The notes under the pieces: generated by a model
Database searches by the model: none
What the model saw: only the letters and a program-made list of their open reading frames with translations
What the model was told of the DNA's origin: nothing
Shown here: positions 62,431-64,000 of the stretch, in pieces
How the letters are laid out: each line of letters opens with the position of its first letter
Position numbering within the stretch: position 1 is the first letter of the stretch
Position numbers and translations under genes: made by a program
Assembly: GCF_004114795.1 (NCBI RefSeq)
Contig: NZ_CP035311.1
Location: 2,294,001 to 2,358,000, forward strand
Length of the DNA: 64,000 nucleotides
Reading direction: 5' to 3'
Origin: Janthinobacterium sp. 17J80-10
Lineage (GTDB): Bacteria > Pseudomonadota > Gammaproteobacteria > Burkholderiales > Burkholderiaceae_D

Positions 62431-64000
62431 TTAGCTGACGCGGTAGCTGAAGTCGTTATTTTTATTCACGCCAACCTTCAGCTTGCGGATGGGCTTTCCT
62501 TCAGCCATGCGCGCCAGCACCGTCTCGGCAATTTCCGGCAGCATGCTGCCGGAGAGAATGTGGTCGACGTTCCGCGCCCCGGAATCCACCTCGGTGCACC
62601 TTGCGAGGACAGCGTCGACAACGTCTTCGGTATAACTGAAGGACGCCTTGTGATTTTCCTCGACACGCTTCTGGATGCGGCCGATTTTCAGGCGGATGAT
62701 CTGCGCCAGGATATCGTCCGGCAGCGGATAGAACGGTACCACCTTCATCCGCCCAAGGAATGCGGGCTTGAATGCCTTGAACAATTGCGGCCGGATAGCT
62801 TCCGCCAGCGCGTCCGGGTCCGGCAACTCGTCAGCTGCCTTGTTCAGGCAAGCCTGCATGATCGCCTGGGTGGCGACATTGGATGTCAGGATGATGATGG
62901 TATTGCGAAAATCGACTTCGCGGCCTTCGGCGTCGTCCAGCACGCCCTTGTCGAATACCTGGAAAAACAGCTCCAGCACATCCGGATGGGCCTTTTCCAC
63001 TTCATCGAGCAGCACCACGCTGTAAGGCTTGCGGCGCACAGCTTCCGTCAGCACGCCACCCTCGCCGTAACCGATATAACCGGGGGGCGAGCCTTTCAGG
63101 CCCGAGACGGAATGCGCTTCCTGGTACTCGGACATGTTAATCGTGATCAGGTTGCGGTCGCCGCCATACAGCACGTCAGCCAGCGCCAGGGCCGTCTCGG
63201 TCTTGCCGACGCCCGACGGCCCGACAAACAGAAATACCCCCTTGGGCTTGTTCGGGTCCTCGATGCCGGCCCGTGCCGTGCGCACCCGTTGCGCGACCTG
63301 CGCCAGGGCATGCGACTGGCCGATCACCCGCTGCTCCAGCAGGGATTGCAGATTCAGCACTGTCTTGATTTCGTCCTTCACCATTTTCCCCAGCGGGATC
63401 CCGGTCCAGGCAGAAACGATTTCCCCAATCGTCTGTCCATCCACGCACACCGGCACCAGGGGCGATTCGCCCTGCAACGCGTCGAGCTCCTTTTGCAGGC
63501 GTGCAAGCTCCTGCAGGCTTGCCAGCTTTCCGGCATCGCGCCTTGAATGCGGCGCCGGGCCGTCGGTGCCTGTTGCCAGTGCGACCGGCGCCATGCGCTG
63601 CACGTCTTCAAGCCGGGCACGCAATGCCTGGATTTGCGCAACCAGGATTCTCTCCTTTTCCCAGCGAGATTCATCTTCGGCAAGGCGCTCGCGCAGTGCC
63701 AGGCGTGCGGCCGTCAGTTCGCCCAGGCGGCCGGCGTGCGCCGCACCGGTTGCCAACTCCTTTTCCAGCGCAACAATTTCCAGCGACAACGCCTCGTCCC
63801 GCTTGCGCGCGTCCTCGACGGCTGCGGGTGTTGCCGATTGTCCCAATGCCACGCGTGCGCACGCGGTATCAAGAATGCCGATGGCCTTGTCCGGCAACTG
63901 GCGCCCGCTGATATAACGGGCCGACAAGCGTACCGCCTCGACGATCGCCTCCTCCATCACGCGCACCTTGAAATGGCGCTCCATGTGGTCAGCCATGCCG
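62431..64000 (-). CDS. clpV: T6SS AAA+ unfoldase ClpV (TssH), C-terminal part; 5' end beyond window
   Basis: The part in view (about 523 codons, frame open to the window edge) covers the end of the first AAA+ module with YISGRQLPDKAIGILDTACAR, a coiled-coil middle domain (about 63850-63590), and the whole second AAA+ module with Walker A GPSGVGKTE and the Walker B region VVLLDEVEKAHPD. The C-terminal D2-small domain is present, ending NNDFSYRVS. ClpV pulls apart contracted TssB/TssC sheath for reuse. The middle domain and the lack of a ClpB-type end fit ClpV. Full proteins have roughly 880 residues, so about 40 percent, including the N-domain and most of D1, lies past base 64000. tssA comes before it on the same strand, after the stop. 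Confidence 0.94.
   Translation of the reverse strand, partial: GMADHMERHFKVRVMEEAIVEAVRLSARYISGRQLPDKAIGILDTACARVALGQSATPAAVEDARKRDEALSLEIVALEKELATGAAHAGRLGELTAARLALRERLAEDESRWEKERILVAQIQALRARLEDVQRMAPVALATGTDGPAPHSRRDAGKLASLQELARLQKELDALQGESPLVPVCVDGQTIGEIVSAWTGIPLGKMVKDEIKTVLNLQSLLEQRVIGQSHALAQVAQRVRTARAGIEDPNKPKGVFLFVGPSGVGKTETALALADVLYGGDRNLITINMSEYQEAHSVSGLKGSPPGYIGYGEGGVLTEAVRRKPYSVVLLDEVEKAHPDVLELFFQVFDKGVLDDAEGREVDFRNTIIILTSNVATQAIMQACLNKAADELPDPDALAEAIRPQLFKAFKPAFLGRMKVVPFYPLPDDILAQIIRLKIGRIQKRVEENHKASFSYTEDVVDAVLARCTEVDSGARNVDHILSGSMLPEIAETVLARMAEGKPIRKLKVGVNKNNDFSYRVS

Overview
The window looks like chromosome from a GC-rich beta-proteobacterium, most likely Burkholderiales / Oxalobacteraceae. 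This is inferred from the gene families and codon use and was not tested. Features pointing that way are a secreted polyhydroxybutyrate depolymerase, a DUF1631 protein, Kup, a crotonyl-CoA carboxylase/reductase and a T6SS set that includes TagF, an OmpA-like TagN and a TagX-like M15 peptidase. I found no rRNA, tRNA, insertion sequence or CRISPR array.

Layout. 1-3.9 kb: end of a membrane fatty-acid hydroxylase, a convergent glycosyltransferase, and a secreted PHB-depolymerase-like esterase closed by a strong terminator. 4.0-35.1 kb: a hybrid lipopeptide biosynthetic cluster. A leftward operon encodes a 6843-residue synthetase (FAAL-ACP, four C-A-T modules, then C-[A remnant]-acyl ligase-KR-T). 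It is followed after 14 bp by a 2449-residue PKS protein (KS-AT-KR-ACP, an epimerase-like domain and a final condensation-like domain), and after 3 bp by a crotonyl-CoA carboxylase/reductase. Divergent from it are a type II thioesterase and a Sfp-type phosphopantetheinyl transferase. 35.1-51.7 kb: mostly housekeeping and accessory genes: PQQ quinohaemoprotein, CNNM/CorC protein, HDOD protein, Kup, an alpha/beta hydrolase, a FabI-like reductase, LysR/azoreductase, pirin, DUF1631, Hsp20, a CBS protein and an FAD oxidoreductase. 51.7-64.0 kb: part of a type VI secretion locus, with a hypothetical membrane protein, M15 peptidase, PAAR tip, a membrane protein with a degenerate ketosynthase-like fold, TssM, TagF, OmpA-like TagN, TssA and the C-terminal part of ClpV. 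The locus continues beyond the window.

How the cluster should work (inference from domain order). A fatty acid is adenylated by the FAAL and loaded on the first ACP. Modules 1 and 2 add residues whose pocket codes read as Gln-like and Tyr-like. Modules 3 and 4 are a tandem duplication with adenylation pockets that lack the Asp which normally binds the alpha-amino group, so their substrates may be non-standard. Module 5 has lost its own A domain and uses a different acyl-AMP ligase plus a PKS-type KR, which suggests a keto acid reduced to a hydroxy acid and therefore a depsipeptide bond. The PKS then adds one polyketide unit. The TAGH acyltransferase motif and the co-transcribed CCR point to ethylmalonyl-CoA or a larger alkylmalonyl-CoA. 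There is no thioesterase or reductase at the end: the last two domains are an E-type domain without its catalytic Glu and a C domain with Gln in place of the catalytic His, so product release is unexplained. I do not recognise this assembly line as a characterised one.
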